From the NCBI GenBank assembly GCA_029071325.1, contig JAIEAP010000038.1, positions 1 through 32,465 of the forward strand: 32,465 nt of DNA, given 5' to 3'. A program made the position numbers and the translations under genes. Source of the stretch: Lachnospiraceae bacterium (GTDB lineage Bacteria; Bacillota; Clostridia; Lachnospirales; Lachnospiraceae). Shown here one piece after another: positions 32,208 through 32,465 of this stretch. Position 1 is the first letter of the stretch, and every line of letters starts with the position of its first letter. Under the pieces are notes generated by a model. It did not search any database, was not told the DNA's origin, and saw only the letters and a program-made list of their open reading frames with translations.

Positions 32208-32465
32208 TTACATAAATATGGACCTTCTTTACAATCTGAGGATAGAAACAGAGTCTGATGACATAGCCGGCTGACTACCGGTTACCAGATGGCTAAAAAA
32301 TTGAAAAAATCTTGTTGAACACTGTTTTCCTTATTTATACAACTGGCTTATACGTATTAATATACAAAAACCAGCAATATTTCATGCTCTTTCAAGTCTT
32401 AAAATCACCGCATTGTGAAATTATATTATTCTCTATTTATGATAATGTCTAAATCTGTAATATAT
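32208..32465. other. A+T-rich edge without intact genes
   Basis: Apart from the coding-like fragment near 32190-32270 on the - strand, I see no ORF, RNA gene or clear terminator. The last 180 bases are strongly A+T-rich. This may be the border of an acquired or decaying region that continues past the window. Confidence 0.5.

Noticed and set aside
1-32465. CRISPR array, tRNA, rRNA, riboswitch or insertion sequence
   Set aside because: I looked for regular repeats, cloverleaf-like arms, transposase motifs and known aptamer cores and saw none that I can support.

Overview
The window looks like a chromosomal segment of a motile, anaerobic clostridium, most likely a Lachnospiraceae member. The evidence is the mix of a flagellin, FliS and MCP, the spore-former gene pair bofA/yaaL, a Firmicutes-style Tad (Flp) pilus locus with the DUF5702/TadE-like/FHA/rhomboid genes seen in that family, strong AGGAGG ribosome sites, and moderate G+C. 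This assignment is inferred from gene content and motifs; no database was searched.

Layout. 1-5254: a chemotaxis receptor (+) converges on pgi (-) through a shared terminator. A small membrane protein is divergent from a stand-alone murG (+), with several palindromes between them. 5291-6801: a two-gene operon (flavodoxin/SCP2 fusion, then HIT protein) with its own promoter. 6816-17506 (all -): a Tad-pilus operon read from bofA through a prepilin peptidase, TadZ-like protein, TadA ATPase, TadB and TadC, a 57-residue Flp pilin, a DUF5702-type protein, a large TadE-like protein, a second prepilin peptidase, a small TadE-like protein and an FHA protein, ending with a rhomboid protease. Genes touch or overlap almost throughout. 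yaaL lies divergent from bofA.

17857-22942 (-): a late flagellar block of a very large FliK-like protein (DUF6240-type), flagellin and fliS. The first two have matching sigma-D (sigma-28) type promoters, TAAG-N15-xCCGAyAT. 22942-27611 (-): a TPR/P-loop ATPase followed by the glycogen branching enzyme glgB, with a TTGACA-N17-TAAACT promoter. 27622-31531 (-): an aconitase-family hydratase followed by an AI-2E family transporter, with a TTGACT-N17-TATAAT promoter and a 5' UTR hairpin. 31579-32465: an A+T-rich, decayed edge with a frameshifted gene and a gene remnant.

The most interesting signals are these. (1) A 115-125 bp A+T-rich palindromic element with near-perfect 22-bp inverted ends carries the start codon and first ~38 codons of the large TadE-like protein; inverting it would put a stop at codon 8, so it is a candidate ON/OFF switch or a MITE-like insertion. 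(2) The ~1018-residue repeat-containing FliK-like protein under a sigma-D-type promoter. (3) A Tad locus with two prepilin peptidases, a TadZ with a degenerate P-loop, a TadC with an exported N-terminal domain, and a TadE with duplicated Cys/His metal-site-like repeats.
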